From an uncultured Erythrobacter sp. (GTDB lineage: Bacteria > Pseudomonadota > Alphaproteobacteria > Sphingomonadales > Sphingomonadaceae): 64,000 bases of DNA. This document shows positions 1-9,205 of this stretch, one piece after another. The notes under the pieces are model-generated. The model saw only the letters and a program-made list of their open reading frames with translations. It was not told where the DNA came from and did not search any database. The DNA is taken from assembly GCA_947488085.1 (NCBI GenBank), contig CANKYI010000001.1:2799928-2863927 (forward strand), read 5' to 3'. Both the position numbers and the translations under genes were made by a program. Position 1 is the first letter of the stretch, and the number at the start of each line of letters is the position of its first letter.

Positions 1-53
1 ATCATAGGCTTGTGCCGCTGGACGCGGGCCAAAATCAATCTAAATCAACTCTC

Positions 54-2717
54 ATGGATATTGCAGCCAAACCAACCAACGCCGATGGCACCCCTGTTCT
101 CGCAGACGCCGCTCCCACCCCGAAAAAGCCGCCCGTAATCCGGCGTCAGGACTATCAGCCCTATGCTTGGTTGGTTCCGCAAACGATTTTGCATTTCGAT
201 CTCGGTGTCGAGGAGACCAAGGTCACGTCGCGGCTAACCATCGAGCCTAATCCTGCCGCAGAGGCGTCTTCTGAACTGCGTCTCAATGGTGATGGCTTGG
301 AGGCTTCGAGTGTGACTGTCGACGGCAAGCCTGCGCAATGCGGCGTCGACGGCAATGATTTGGTTGTGATGATCCCCGGTGCCAATGCGGGCAAGTCGCA
401 TGAGGTGCAGATCGCAACCACGATCAATCCCAGCACCAACACGACTTTGATGGGCCTCTACGCTTCCAGTGGAATGCTCTGCACGCAATGCGAGGCGGAA
501 GGATTCCGCCGCATCACATTCTTCCCCGATCGTCCCGATGTTCTCTCGACATACAGTGTTCGTATGGTCGGCGATAAAGCGCTCTTTCCGATCCTTTTGT
601 GTAACGGCAACAAGGAACGCGTTGGCGATTTGGACGGTGGCCGCCACTTTGCCGAATGGCATGACCCATGGCCCAAACCGAGCTATCTGTTTGCACTCGT
701 TGCTGGCGATCTCGTCGCCAAGTCTGGCCCCTTCACAACGATGTCTGGCCGCGAAGTGGAGTGCAACATCTGGGTCCGACCAGAGGATCTGGCGCGCACC
801 GATCACGCGCTGGAATCGCTCCACCAATCGATGAAGTGGGATGAGGACACATTCGGGCGTGAATACGATCTCGACCTCTACAACATCGTCGCGGTTTCCG
901 ATTTCAACATGGGCGCGATGGAGAATAAGGGGCTCAACGTCTTCAACACCAAATACGTGTTGGCCGATATTGAAACCGCGACTGATGGCGATTTTGACGC
1001 AGTCGAAGGTGTGATCGCGCACGAATATTTTCACAATTGGTCAGGCAACCGGATCACCTGCCGCGATTGGTTCCAGCTATCTTTGAAAGAGGGCTTCACT
1101 GTCCTTCGTGATCAGTTGTTTTCGCAAGACATGCGCGGCGAGGCGGTTAAGCGGATCGAGGATGTTCGCATCCTGCGCGCGGCACAATTCCCAGAGGATG
1201 CCGGGCCACTCGCTCACCCAATCCGCCCGGACAGCTATCGCGAGATCAGCAATTTCTACACTGCGACCGTCTATAACAAAGGCGCAGAGGTCATCCGCAT
1301 GATGCGCAGCATGTGCGGCGTTGAGGCATTCCGCAAAGGGACGGACCTCTATTTCGACCGCCATGATGGCGAGGCGGCGACGTGCGAAGACTTTATCACC
1401 GCTATTGAGGATGGAGCGGAGCTGGATCTAACCCAGTTCCGGAATTGGTATCGCCAAGCGGGCACACCAATGGTTGCCGTTGCTCAAGAAGTTGTGGGGG
1501 ACACTTTGCGATTGACGCTCTCGCAGTCCAGTCCCGCAACACCGGGTCAGCCGGAAAAGCAGCCCATGCCGATCCCCCTGCGCGTTGCGGTGCATTCGCG
1601 CGGCTCACAGGCTCTGGGTGCAGAACAATTGATTGTTTTGAATGAGGCGGAGCAGAGTTTTGACCTGCCTTTGGCTGGCCCAGACCCTGTGGTCTCAATC
1701 AATCGCGGCTACACAGCGCCGGTCATTATCGAGCGCAAGTTGGCCGACGCCGATCTCGGTTTCCTCGCCGCGCATGATGACGATCCCTTCGCGCGTTATG
1801 AGGCGTTGCAGGAGCTGGCGGTGAACCATCTGGTCGCGGCAGCATCAGGAACCGGCGTCGAAGGCGGCGAGGCGGCGCTGATTGAGGCATTTCGCGCGAT
1901 TTTGACCGATGCGTCGCTCGACGATTCCATGCGCGGCGAATTGATGCTGTTGCCGAGTGAGACTTATTTGTTCGAAGCGATGGCCACGGGTGAGCGCAAA
2001 GCCGACCCCGGAGCAATTCACACGGTGCGTGAGGGGCTGAAGGCTGCGATCGGCACTGCGCTTTCCGATGAATTGCAGGCGATTTGGCAGCGCGCAATGG
2101 ACACGCCCTATGCCGATGAGAGTGGCCGCGGCGCGCGCAAGGTCAAGAACGCCGCGCTAGGTCTCATTGCGTCCGGTGATGCGGACCGTGCCGGGACATT
2201 GGCATTCGATCAGTTCGGTGATGCGGACAATATGACCGACCAACAGGGCGCTTTGATGGTGCTATGCGGTCTTGATCGGCCAGAGCGGGAGAGCGCTCTC
2301 AAAGCATTTTACGACCGTTTCAAGGACAACGATCTTGTGGTCGATAAATGGTTCACGCTTCAGGCGCTCTCGCTGCACCCTGACGTGATCGCGCAAGTCA
2401 AGGCGCTGGCCGACCATCCTGACTTCACCATCTCGAACCCGAACCGCGTGCGCTCGCTCTATATGGCTTTTGCTAGCAACCCTTCCGCCTTCCATGACGC
2501 GTCGGGGGCGGGGTATCGGATGATCGCCGATGTGATCCTCGTGCTAGACCCGATCAATCCGCAAACGGCGGCGCGGTTCGTCACACCTTTGGGCAAATGG
2601 CGGCGGATTGAACCAGCGCGCGCGGCTATGATGAAAGCCGAACTTGAGCGGATTGCGGCGGCTGAGAATCTGTCGCGCGATACGTTTGAGCAAGTTAGCC
2701 GGAGCCTTGATGGCTGA
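54..2717 (+). CDS. pepN: Aminopeptidase N (M1 zinc metallopeptidase)
   Basis: This enzyme removes N-terminal residues from peptides and is probably cytoplasmic, as no signal peptide is visible. The M1 signature is complete: the GAMEN substrate-binding motif lies at about residues 287-291, and the zinc site HEYFH at 323-327 is followed by the third ligand in KEGF (Glu346). The length (about 887 residues) matches the long four-domain PepN subfamily (E. coli PepN is 870). The reading frame is open from a GTG at 12. I prefer ATG 54 because it leaves a short Ala/Pro-rich leader before the conserved N-terminal beta domain, but neither start has a good ribosome binding site. The gene overlaps pgeF by 8 bases, so the two are probably co-transcribed. 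The family call is firm; only the start is uncertain. Confidence 0.95.
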   Translation: MDIAAKPTNADGTPVLADAAPTPKKPPVIRRQDYQPYAWLVPQTILHFDLGVEETKVTSRLTIEPNPAAEASSELRLNGDGLEASSVTVDGKPAQCGVDGNDLVVMIPGANAGKSHEVQIATTINPSTNTTLMGLYASSGMLCTQCEAEGFRRITFFPDRPDVLSTYSVRMVGDKALFPILLCNGNKERVGDLDGGRHFAEWHDPWPKPSYLFALVAGDLVAKSGPFTTMSGREVECNIWVRPEDLARTDHALESLHQSMKWDEDTFGREYDLDLYNIVAVSDFNMGAMENKGLNVFNTKYVLADIETATDGDFDAVEGVIAHEYFHNWSGNRITCRDWFQLSLKEGFTVLRDQLFSQDMRGEAVKRIEDVRILRAAQFPEDAGPLAHPIRPDSYREISNFYTATVYNKGAEVIRMMRSMCGVEAFRKGTDLYFDRHDGEAATCEDFITAIEDGAELDLTQFRNWYRQAGTPMVAVAQEVVGDTLRLTLSQSSPATPGQPEKQPMPIPLRVAVHSRGSQALGAEQLIVLNEAEQSFDLPLAGPDPVVSINRGYTAPVIIERKLADADLGFLAAHDDDPFARYEALQELAVNHLVAAASGTGVEGGEAALIEAFRAILTDASLDDSMRGELMLLPSETYLFEAMATGERKADPGAIHTVREGLKAAIGTALSDELQAIWQRAMDTPYADESGRGARKVKNAALGLIASGDADRAGTLAFDQFGDADNMTDQQGALMVLCGLDRPERESALKAFYDRFKDNDLVVDKWFTLQALSLHPDVIAQVKALADHPDFTISNPNRVRSLYMAFASNPSAFHDASGAGYRMIADVILVLDPINPQTAARFVTPLGKWRRIEPARAAMMKAELERIAAAENLSRDTFEQVSRSLDG

Positions 2718-3507
2718 TCTCATGAGCCCCGATCTGCCTGTGACCCCTAACTTTGACATCGCACGCGCCGATGCCTTGGATGGGGTGCCGCATGGCTTTT
2801 TCGGTTCAGCCGGGGGCTCGCATCAGTTCGGCTATGGCGGGCCGGGAGAGGCAGAAGATGTTCGACATTTGCGCAGCGCAGCGGCGGATGCGATCCTGCA
2901 TGGCGCCCCTCTGCAAGCTCCGCATCAGGTGCACTCTCCCGAAGTGGTCACGCTCGGCCAGCTTTGGCCTGACGCCGCCGAAGGTCGGCCCGTTGCGGAT
3001 GCCGTGGTCACCGCTCGCGACGATATCGCGCTGGGCATTGTGACCGCCGATTGCGCGCCGGTGCTCTTCGCCGACCGAGAAGCTAGCGTTGTGGGTGCCG
3101 CCCATGCCGGATGGCGCGGCGCCGTTGGTGATGAGCGCGGCAGTGTGCTCGACAACACCGTCGCTGCGATGGAGGCTCTGGGGGCACGGCGCACGCGGAT
3201 CATCGCCGCTGTTGGCCCAACCATCACACAGGCCAGTTACGAGGTAGATGCCGTATTCCGCGAGAACTTCTCTAACGCAGATGATCGCCATTTCACCGTT
3301 GCTCCCAAACGTGAAGGGATTGCACGCTGGCACTTTGATCTGCCCGGCTACATTAGCGCAAAATTGCTCGCGCTCGGTCTTATGGGTGTCACGGACATTG
3401 CGCGCGATACTTACGGCGATACTGCGAGCTATCACTCTTATCGCCGTGCTGCACAAAACGGAGAGCCGAATTACGGTCGGCAAATCAGTATCATAGCGGT
3501 CCGATAG
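2710..3507 (+). CDS. pgeF: PgeF/YfiH family (laccase-domain, DUF152) protein
   Basis: The family was once called polyphenol oxidase or multicopper oxidase. Members are now known as peptidoglycan editing factor (PgeF), and related LACC1-type proteins have purine nucleoside phosphorylase and deaminase activity. The family metal-site elements are visible: QVHSP (His75), TADC (Cys115) and HAGWRG (His132), followed by VGPTI. At 265 residues it has the usual family length. ATG 2710 is chosen because GGAG at 2701-2704 sits five bases upstream; ATG 2722 is an alternative. The gene starts inside the last codons of pepN, which suggests translational coupling. The substrate in this organism cannot be told from sequence. 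Confidence 0.9.
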   Translation: MADLMSPDLPVTPNFDIARADALDGVPHGFFGSAGGSHQFGYGGPGEAEDVRHLRSAAADAILHGAPLQAPHQVHSPEVVTLGQLWPDAAEGRPVADAVVTARDDIALGIVTADCAPVLFADREASVVGAAHAGWRGAVGDERGSVLDNTVAAMEALGARRTRIIAAVGPTITQASYEVDAVFRENFSNADDRHFTVAPKREGIARWHFDLPGYISAKLLALGLMGVTDIARDTYGDTASYHSYRRAAQNGEPNYGRQISIIAVR

Positions 3508-3723
3508 CCCCGCTTGCACACAAGCGAACACACAATGCTCAAAACGACGGTTGGATTCGCAGCAATTTGCCGTATATGCGCCGCAACCGGGATCGAATGT
3601 GCAACATGTGCGTTCGGCCACCAATAGGATTATCTCGAAACCTCTGACGCCGTTCGGCAAAAGAGCGACTGACCAAGCCCGCGAATGATATTTTCGCGGC
3701 AAGATGAATAAGGGTACATGATT

Positions 3724-4272
3724 ATGGCCTCCACTGCAGAAGGTGCCCAAGACGGCGTGCGTCGCCGCGATTGGATCCATATTGCAGCCATCAGCACCGC
3801 CGGCGTTGGCGGGGCTTCGGTTTTGTTTCCATTGGTCAGCCAAATGGCTCCGACCAAAGACGTGCTGGCCGCATCGACCACTGATGTTGATGTCTCTTCG
3901 ATTGAGCCGGGTCAGTCGATCAAGGCTACGTTCCGTGATCAACCTTTATTCGTCAAGCGTTTGACGCCAGCGGAAATCGCTGAGGCGCAAGCCGATGATA
4001 GCGTCGATATGCGCGACCCCGAAACGCTGGCTGATCGTTTGGGTGAAGGTAACGCTGATGTTCTTGTGACATTAGGCGTTTGCACCCATTTGGGCTGTGT
4101 GCCGCTGGGCGCTGGTGAGGGTGAAGACAAGGGCGAGTTTGACGGCTATTTCTGTCCTTGCCACGGTTCACACTACGATATTGCTGGCCGCATCCGCAAA
4201 GGCCCGGCACCCACCAACCTCGCTGTTCCTGAATTTGAATTTGCTTCCGAAAGCGTCATCCGCGTCGGGTGA
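3724..4272 (+). CDS. petA: Ubiquinol-cytochrome c reductase Rieske iron-sulfur subunit
   Basis: This is the [2Fe-2S] subunit of respiratory complex III. It takes electrons from ubiquinol and passes them to cytochrome c1 on the periplasmic face. An N-terminal twin-Arg-like stretch (VRRRD) precedes one membrane helix at about residues 20-40, typical of Tat-inserted Rieske proteins. Both cluster boxes are intact: CTHLGC from Cys120 (ligands Cys and His) and CPCHGSH from Cys144 (ligands Cys144 and His147); the remaining two cysteines would form the family disulfide. ATG 3724 lies nine bases after AAGGG, whereas ATG 3718 is only three bases away, so 3724 is preferred. It is the first gene of petABC; the 210-base gap upstream should hold the promoter. 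Confidence 0.96.
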   Translation: MASTAEGAQDGVRRRDWIHIAAISTAGVGGASVLFPLVSQMAPTKDVLAASTTDVDVSSIEPGQSIKATFRDQPLFVKRLTPAEIAEAQADDSVDMRDPETLADRLGEGNADVLVTLGVCTHLGCVPLGAGEGEDKGEFDGYFCPCHGSHYDIAGRIRKGPAPTNLAVPEFEFASESVIRVG

Positions 4273-4333
4273 CTTTTCGTAAGCACTACAAACCGCCTTT
4301 TTCTAAACGCTGAGTAACGAGCAAGAGAGCACT

Positions 4334-5692
4334 ATGAGCTTCGCCTGGGCCAATCAGTACGAACCGAAGACCGATTTCACCAAGTGGATCGATGAGAAAT
4401 TGCCATTGCCGCGGCTGGTCTACAGCGCGATCGGTGCTGGCTATCCGGTTCCGCGCAATCTCAACTATATGTGGAATTTCGGCGTGCTTGCCGGCTTCTT
4501 CTTGGTGTTCCAGATTATTACCGGCGTTGTTTTGGCGATGCATTATGCAGCCAACACGGAGGTAGCCTTTGGCCAGATTGAGCACATCATGCGTGATGTG
4601 AACTATGGTTGGTTGATGAAATATGGCCACGCCAACGGCGCGAGCTTCTTCTTCATGGTAATCTATCTGCACATTTTCCGTGGGTTCTATTACTCGTCTT
4701 ATAAAGCTCCGCGCGAGATGATCTGGTTGCTGGGCGTGGTTATCTTCCTTTTGATGATGGCGACCGCGTTCATGGGCTATGTCCTGCCATGGGGCCAGAT
4801 GAGCTTCTGGGGCGCGAAGGTGATTACTGGGTTGTTCGGGGCAATCCCGTTCATCGGTGAGCCGCTGCAAGTGTGGCTTGTCGGCGGTTATGCGCCGAAT
4901 GACTCCACGCTAAACCGCTTCTTCTCACTGCACTTCCTGCTGCCATTTGTGATCCTGGGTGTTGTCATCCTCCACATTTGGGCGCTGCACATTCCCGGAT
5001 CGTCCAATCCGTCCGGTGTTGAGGTGAAGAAAGAAAGCGATACCGTTCCTTTCCACCCCTATTACACCGCCAAAGATGGCTGGTTCTTGGGGCTGATCCT
5101 TACATTCTTCGCCACGATGGTGTTCTTTGCGCCCAACCTTTTGGGTCACCCGGACAACTGGGTTGAAGCGAACCCGCTTTCGACGCCCGCTCTGATCGTG
5201 CCGGAATGGTATTTCTACCCGTTCTACGCGATCCTGCGCGCATTCACCGGCGATTTGACAATACCGTTCACTGGCATTGTTTTGATTGAGGCTAAGCTGC
5301 TTGGCGTGATCGCCATGTTTGCATCAATCCTTGTATGGTTTTTCCTGCCATGGCTGGACAAAAGCCCGGTTCGCTCTGGCGCATACCGTCCGCTGTTCAA
5401 GAAGTTCTTCTGGGTCTTCGTGGTTTGCATGGCCGGTCTCTTCTATCTCGGCGGTGCTAAGCCAGAAGAGCCATTCATCGTGCTTAGCCAGATCTTCACG
5501 GCTTACTACTTCCTGCATTTCCTGGTGATCCTGCCGATCGTCAGTCAAATCGAAATTCCCAAACCTATGCCATTCTCGATTACCGAGGCAGTGCTGGGTA
5601 GGGACGATGATGCGGGCTCACCGCCGACACCACCGGCGGCTGGAAAGCCTGACAGCGATGCACCCGATGGCGCATTGCAGCCTGCTGAATAA
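4334..5692 (+). CDS. petB: Cytochrome b subunit of the bc1 complex
   Basis: This integral membrane subunit of complex III carries both b hemes and the Qo and Qi quinone sites. Eight or so hydrophobic helices are evident, together with the Qo-site PEWY motif (in VPEWYFYPF) and the helix-B and helix-D histidine pairs of the family. The protein has 452 residues, a little longer than typical. The extra length is a C-terminal cytoplasmic tail of about 35 residues after the last helix, rich in Pro, Asp and Gly and without similarity I recognise. It lies between petA and petC, 61 bases after petA, as the second gene of the operon. Confidence 0.97.
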   Translation: MSFAWANQYEPKTDFTKWIDEKLPLPRLVYSAIGAGYPVPRNLNYMWNFGVLAGFFLVFQIITGVVLAMHYAANTEVAFGQIEHIMRDVNYGWLMKYGHANGASFFFMVIYLHIFRGFYYSSYKAPREMIWLLGVVIFLLMMATAFMGYVLPWGQMSFWGAKVITGLFGAIPFIGEPLQVWLVGGYAPNDSTLNRFFSLHFLLPFVILGVVILHIWALHIPGSSNPSGVEVKKESDTVPFHPYYTAKDGWFLGLILTFFATMVFFAPNLLGHPDNWVEANPLSTPALIVPEWYFYPFYAILRAFTGDLTIPFTGIVLIEAKLLGVIAMFASILVWFFLPWLDKSPVRSGAYRPLFKKFFWVFVVCMAGLFYLGGAKPEEPFIVLSQIFTAYYFLHFLVILPIVSQIEIPKPMPFSITEAVLGRDDDAGSPPTPPAAGKPDSDAPDGALQPAE

Positions 5693-5740
5693 TTGCACAC
5701 CAACCCGTTTATCTGAACGACCCGAGAACGAGACAGAGTT

Positions 5741-6589
5741 ATGACAATTCGACTTGGAGGCATCATCTTTGGCCTGGGGCTGACAGCAGTCCTGCTACTT
5801 TGGTCGCTGTTGCCCGGTGCGCTCAATTTCGCATTTCCGGAAAAGCCCGACTATTACGCGTTTCAGGAAAAGAACATTTCGCCAGAGGGCGGGTTCTCTT
5901 TCGAAGGGCCAATGGGCAATTGGGACACGCAGCAATTGCAGCGCGGTTACCAGGTTTACAAAGAAGTGTGCTCAGCCTGTCACAGCCTGCAATATGTCGC
6001 TTTCCGCAACCTCGAAGACCTCGGCTATTCCGAAGCTGAAGTTCGGGCAGAAGCAGCAAGCTGGATGGTTCCGGGGATCGATGACAAGGATGGTTCAGCG
6101 ATTGAGCGTCCCGGCATTCCGACCGACTATTTTCCGGCTCCCTATGCCAATGACGTCGAAGCGCGCGCATTTAACAACAATGCGATCCCGCCTGATCTTT
6201 CCTTGATCACAAAGGCACGCAAGGACGGCGTCAATTATGTCTACTCGCTGATGCAGGGTTATAATGAGCCTGACCCAGCCGACGTTGCGAAATCGCCTGA
6301 TTTTGAAACGCCGCCGGGCCTGTATTTCAATGAGTATTTTTACAACATCAACATTGCCATGCCGCCGCAGCTCTTGCCCGATATCGTCACTTATGCCGAT
6401 GGCACAGAGGCGACGACCGAGCAGATGTCAGCTGACGTCACGGCGTTCCTGACATGGGCAGGTGAGCCTTCGCTGATCCAGCGTAAGCAAACCGGCTTCT
6501 TCGTGATCGCGTTCTTGCTGTTTGCGACCGGTCTGGGCTTCTTGTCCTACAAATCGGTTTGGGCAGGGATGAAGCCTAAGAAGAAATAA
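5741..6589 (+). CDS. petC: Cytochrome c1 subunit of the bc1 complex
   Basis: This is the membrane-anchored c-type cytochrome of complex III, which passes electrons to soluble or membrane cytochrome c. An N-terminal hydrophobic signal segment (about residues 5-27) is followed by one covalent heme site, CSACH at 77-81. The distal part holds Met-containing stretches expected for the axial ligand. A C-terminal transmembrane helix (about 250-272) ends in the basic tail MKPKKK, as in other c1 proteins that face the periplasm. It is the last gene of petABC and is followed closely by a strong terminator. Confidence 0.96.
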   Translation: MTIRLGGIIFGLGLTAVLLLWSLLPGALNFAFPEKPDYYAFQEKNISPEGGFSFEGPMGNWDTQQLQRGYQVYKEVCSACHSLQYVAFRNLEDLGYSEAEVRAEAASWMVPGIDDKDGSAIERPGIPTDYFPAPYANDVEARAFNNNAIPPDLSLITKARKDGVNYVYSLMQGYNEPDPADVAKSPDFETPPGLYFNEYFYNINIAMPPQLLPDIVTYADGTEATTEQMSADVTAFLTWAGEPSLIQRKQTGFFVIAFLLFATGLGFLSYKSVWAGMKPKKK

Positions 6590-6618
6590 TCACTTTTTGC
6601 ACATTGCAATTACACGAG

Positions 6619-6660
6619 CGCTCCATGATCCTTTACCGATCATGGGGCGTTTGTTTGTTT
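6619..6660 (+). terminator. Rho-independent terminator of petABC
   Basis: An almost perfect 12-base-pair stem (arms 6619-6630 and 6638-6649, one G-T pair) with a 7-base loop is followed by a T-rich run (TTTGTTTGTTT). It lies 30 bases after petC and separates the bc1 operon from apt. Confidence 0.85.
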
Positions 6661-6707
6661 GCGCGATGATTATCAGCGTATGAGCCGACGCGAATAAGGA
6701 TATCGAT

Positions 6708-7259
6708 ATGAGCGACACATTGATGACGCCAGAGCAACTCAAATCACTGATTCGGACCGTTCCTGATTTCCCAGAGCAGGGGATACAATTCCGCGATATC
6801 ACTACGCTGATCGGCCATGGTGATGGCATGGCGGCGAGTGTGCATCATCTGGCTGAGCTTGCTCGCGCTGCGGGGGCGCAGAAGATTGCAGGCATGGAGG
6901 CCCGCGGCTTTATCTTTGGCGCCGCGGTCGCAGTGGCGTTGGGCATTGGCTTTGTGCCAGTGCGCAAGCCGGGAAAGCTGCCAGTGACGACGCTCGGCAT
7001 CGATTATGCGCTTGAATATGGCAGTGACCGGTTAGAGATGGATCCCGACGCTGTCGCTGATGGTGAGAAAGTCGTGATTGTCGACGATCTGATCGCGACT
7101 GGTGGGACGGCACTGGCCACAACCCAATTGCTCAGGATGGCTGGGGCTAATGTCCAAGATGCACTGTTCGTCATCGACCTTCCTGACCTTGGCGGAGCGG
7201 CTAAGTTGCGCGATGCGGGGGTTGAGGTGGGCGCCCTGATGCAGTTTGAAGGTGACTAG
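6708..7259 (+). CDS. apt: Adenine phosphoribosyltransferase
   Basis: This cytoplasmic purine salvage enzyme makes AMP and pyrophosphate from adenine and PRPP. The PRPP-binding loop VDDLIATGGTA lies at about residues 125-135. The family features EQGIQFRDIT near the N-terminus and MEARGFIFG, which contacts the base, are also present. The length of 183 residues is usual. The ATG follows AAGGATATCG, giving a ribosome binding site at normal spacing. The gene starts just after the petABC terminator and so has its own promoter. Confidence 0.95.
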   Translation: MSDTLMTPEQLKSLIRTVPDFPEQGIQFRDITTLIGHGDGMAASVHHLAELARAAGAQKIAGMEARGFIFGAAVAVALGIGFVPVRKPGKLPVTTLGIDYALEYGSDRLEMDPDAVADGEKVVIVDDLIATGGTALATTQLLRMAGANVQDALFVIDLPDLGGAAKLRDAGVEVGALMQFEGD

Positions 7260-7339
7260 GTAAAACCTGCGATGCGCGGCCATTTTGGAACGCATCACAT
7301 GGCTCAGGCGTATATCATCCGAGGACCAACGCTATCTCA

Positions 7340-9187
7340 ATGGAATCACAAGCAATTGTAATCGCAGCCGTCGGCGCCCTTGGCGTTGGCGCGCAGTGGG
7401 TTGCGTGGCGCACAGGTTGGCCAGCGATTGTCTTGATGCTGGCGGCGGGCTTTATCGCTGGACCGATCACCGGGTTGATCGATCCAGAGGCAGCTTTTGG
7501 CGATATGCTCGATCCGATGATCAGCGTCGGCGTGGCACTGATATTGTTTGAAGGCGGACTGAGCCTTGACCTCAAAGAACTCAGGCACTCGGGCAAAGCG
7601 GTTATGCGGCTTGCCACGGTCGGCGTGTTGGTCGGATGGGCGCTGGGCACGCTCGCCGGTTTTTATATTGCCGGGCTGGTTTGGCCGGTTGCGGTGCTGT
7701 TTGGCGGTATCTTGATCGTCACTGGCCCGACGGTGGTTATCCCGCTTTTGCGTCAGGCGAACATCCAGACACGGCCCAATTCGATCCTCAAATGGGAGGG
7801 GATTGTCAATGATCCCACCGGCGCGCTGTGTGCTGTGATTGCCTATGAATATTTCCGTTTCGTACAGGACAACCCCGGCGCGACACCCATCGATGTGGTC
7901 CCGCCACTGATCATCGCAGCGATCCTTTCGGGGCTTGTCGGATACGCAGCCGCGCGTGCAATTGCCTTCCTTTTCCCGCGCGGCGCGATCCCAGAATATC
8001 TTAAAGTGCCGGTCCTGTTCACCGTGGTGATCGCAGTGTTCGTTCTGACCAATCAGATTGAGCATGAAGCCGGGCTGGTCGCAGTCACTGTGATGGGCAT
8101 CACCTTGGCCAACCGCGATGTAGCCAGCATCCGGTCGATCCATCCGTTTAAGGAAAACGTCGCGATCCTGCTCGTATCGGGCATTTTCATCCTGCTTTCC
8201 GCATCGCTCAAATGGGAAGAACTGACCTATCTTCAGACCAGCATCCGCCCTCTACTGTTCCTGCTGGCATTGCTGTTCCTTGTCCGTCCAGCGACCGTGT
8301 TGATCAGCCTGCTTGGCACCGATGTTCCATGGAATGAACGACTGTTCGTCGCATGGATCGCCCCACGCGGGATTGTGCTGGTGGCTATTTGCGGCTTGTT
8401 CGCACTCAGGCTCGATGATCTCGGCATCCAAGGGGGTCAGCTGCTTGTGGGGCTTAGCTTTGCGGTAGTGGTGGTCACCGTGATCGCGCACGGTTTCACC
8501 ATAGGGATCGTGGCCAAATTGCTGGGCATCAAAGGGGATTCGCGCCCTGGCCTGCTAATTGTCGGCTCCACGCCGTGGACCATTGCGCTCGCCAAGCAGA
8601 TGGAGGCGATCGAAACGCCGGTCATGATCGTTGATCCCAGCTGGCAGCGTCTGGGCGCTGCGCGCAGGGAAGGGCTACCATTCTACCATGGCGAGATCTT
8701 GAACGAGGCGACGGAGCACAATCTCGACCTCGCCCCTTTCCAGGTGCTGGTGGCAGCAACCGAGAACGAGGCTTACAACGCGCTGGTCTGCACCGAATTT
8801 GCGCATGAGATCGGGCGTGACAGCGTCTATCAACTCGGCGAAGACAGCGAGGGCGATGACCGCCACGCACTGCCGGAGAGCATTCGCGGGCGCGCCCTGT
8901 TCGAGACCGGATTTGGCGTCACCGACGTCAACGAATATCAGCGGCAAGGCTGGGTGTTTAAGAAAACCAAGCTGTCCGATGAGTTTGATTTCGAGGACGC
9001 GCAGGAGAAATTGCCGGATAGCGCCACGATGCTGCTGTTGGTCCGCGCTGATGGTACCTTGCGGTTCTTCACGCATGCTGCACGACCTGAACCGCGCGCG
9101 GGCGACACGATCATTACCTTTGCGCCACCACAAATTAAGCGGCCGGCTGAGAAGGGTGATGCGCCGCCTAAGCCGCAGACAACATAA
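7340..9187 (+). CDS. CPA1/NhaP-type sodium/proton antiporter with C-terminal TrkA-N-like domain
   Basis: This is an inner-membrane cation/proton exchanger. Residues 1 to about 400 form 12 or so hydrophobic helices, with the family elements LFEGGLSLD in an early helix and GPTVVIPLL and NDPTGALC (ion-site Asp) in the middle. Residues of about 410-520 form a Rossmann-like TrkA-N regulatory domain (KefB/NhaP2 style), but the dinucleotide motif is degenerate: LLIVGSTPWT replaces the usual GxGxxG. The last 70 residues resemble a small TrkA-C-like tail. It could carry Na+ or K+; sequence does not settle this. It stands alone, 80 bases after apt and 18 bases before the lipoprotein gene. Confidence 0.85.
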   Translation: MESQAIVIAAVGALGVGAQWVAWRTGWPAIVLMLAAGFIAGPITGLIDPEAAFGDMLDPMISVGVALILFEGGLSLDLKELRHSGKAVMRLATVGVLVGWALGTLAGFYIAGLVWPVAVLFGGILIVTGPTVVIPLLRQANIQTRPNSILKWEGIVNDPTGALCAVIAYEYFRFVQDNPGATPIDVVPPLIIAAILSGLVGYAAARAIAFLFPRGAIPEYLKVPVLFTVVIAVFVLTNQIEHEAGLVAVTVMGITLANRDVASIRSIHPFKENVAILLVSGIFILLSASLKWEELTYLQTSIRPLLFLLALLFLVRPATVLISLLGTDVPWNERLFVAWIAPRGIVLVAICGLFALRLDDLGIQGGQLLVGLSFAVVVVTVIAHGFTIGIVAKLLGIKGDSRPGLLIVGSTPWTIALAKQMEAIETPVMIVDPSWQRLGAARREGLPFYHGEILNEATEHNLDLAPFQVLVAATENEAYNALVCTEFAHEIGRDSVYQLGEDSEGDDRHALPESIRGRALFETGFGVTDVNEYQRQGWVFKKTKLSDEFDFEDAQEKLPDSATMLLLVRADGTLRFFTHAARPEPRAGDTIITFAPPQIKRPAEKGDAPPKPQTT

Positions 9188-9205
9188 GATATAATGGGGA
9201 TGCAA

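Noticed and set aside
234..1034. Long open frame on the minus strand inside pepN
   Set aside because: It is fully antisense to a conserved enzyme, has no motif and reflects GC-rich codon bias.
3513..3528. CGCTTG-CACA-CAAGCG hairpin after pgeF as a terminator
   Set aside because: Short stem with no T-run after it.
2806..3942. 378-codon minus-strand frame across pgeF, the gap and petA
   Set aside because: It crosses two well-supported genes and the product has no recognisable domain; a chance frame.
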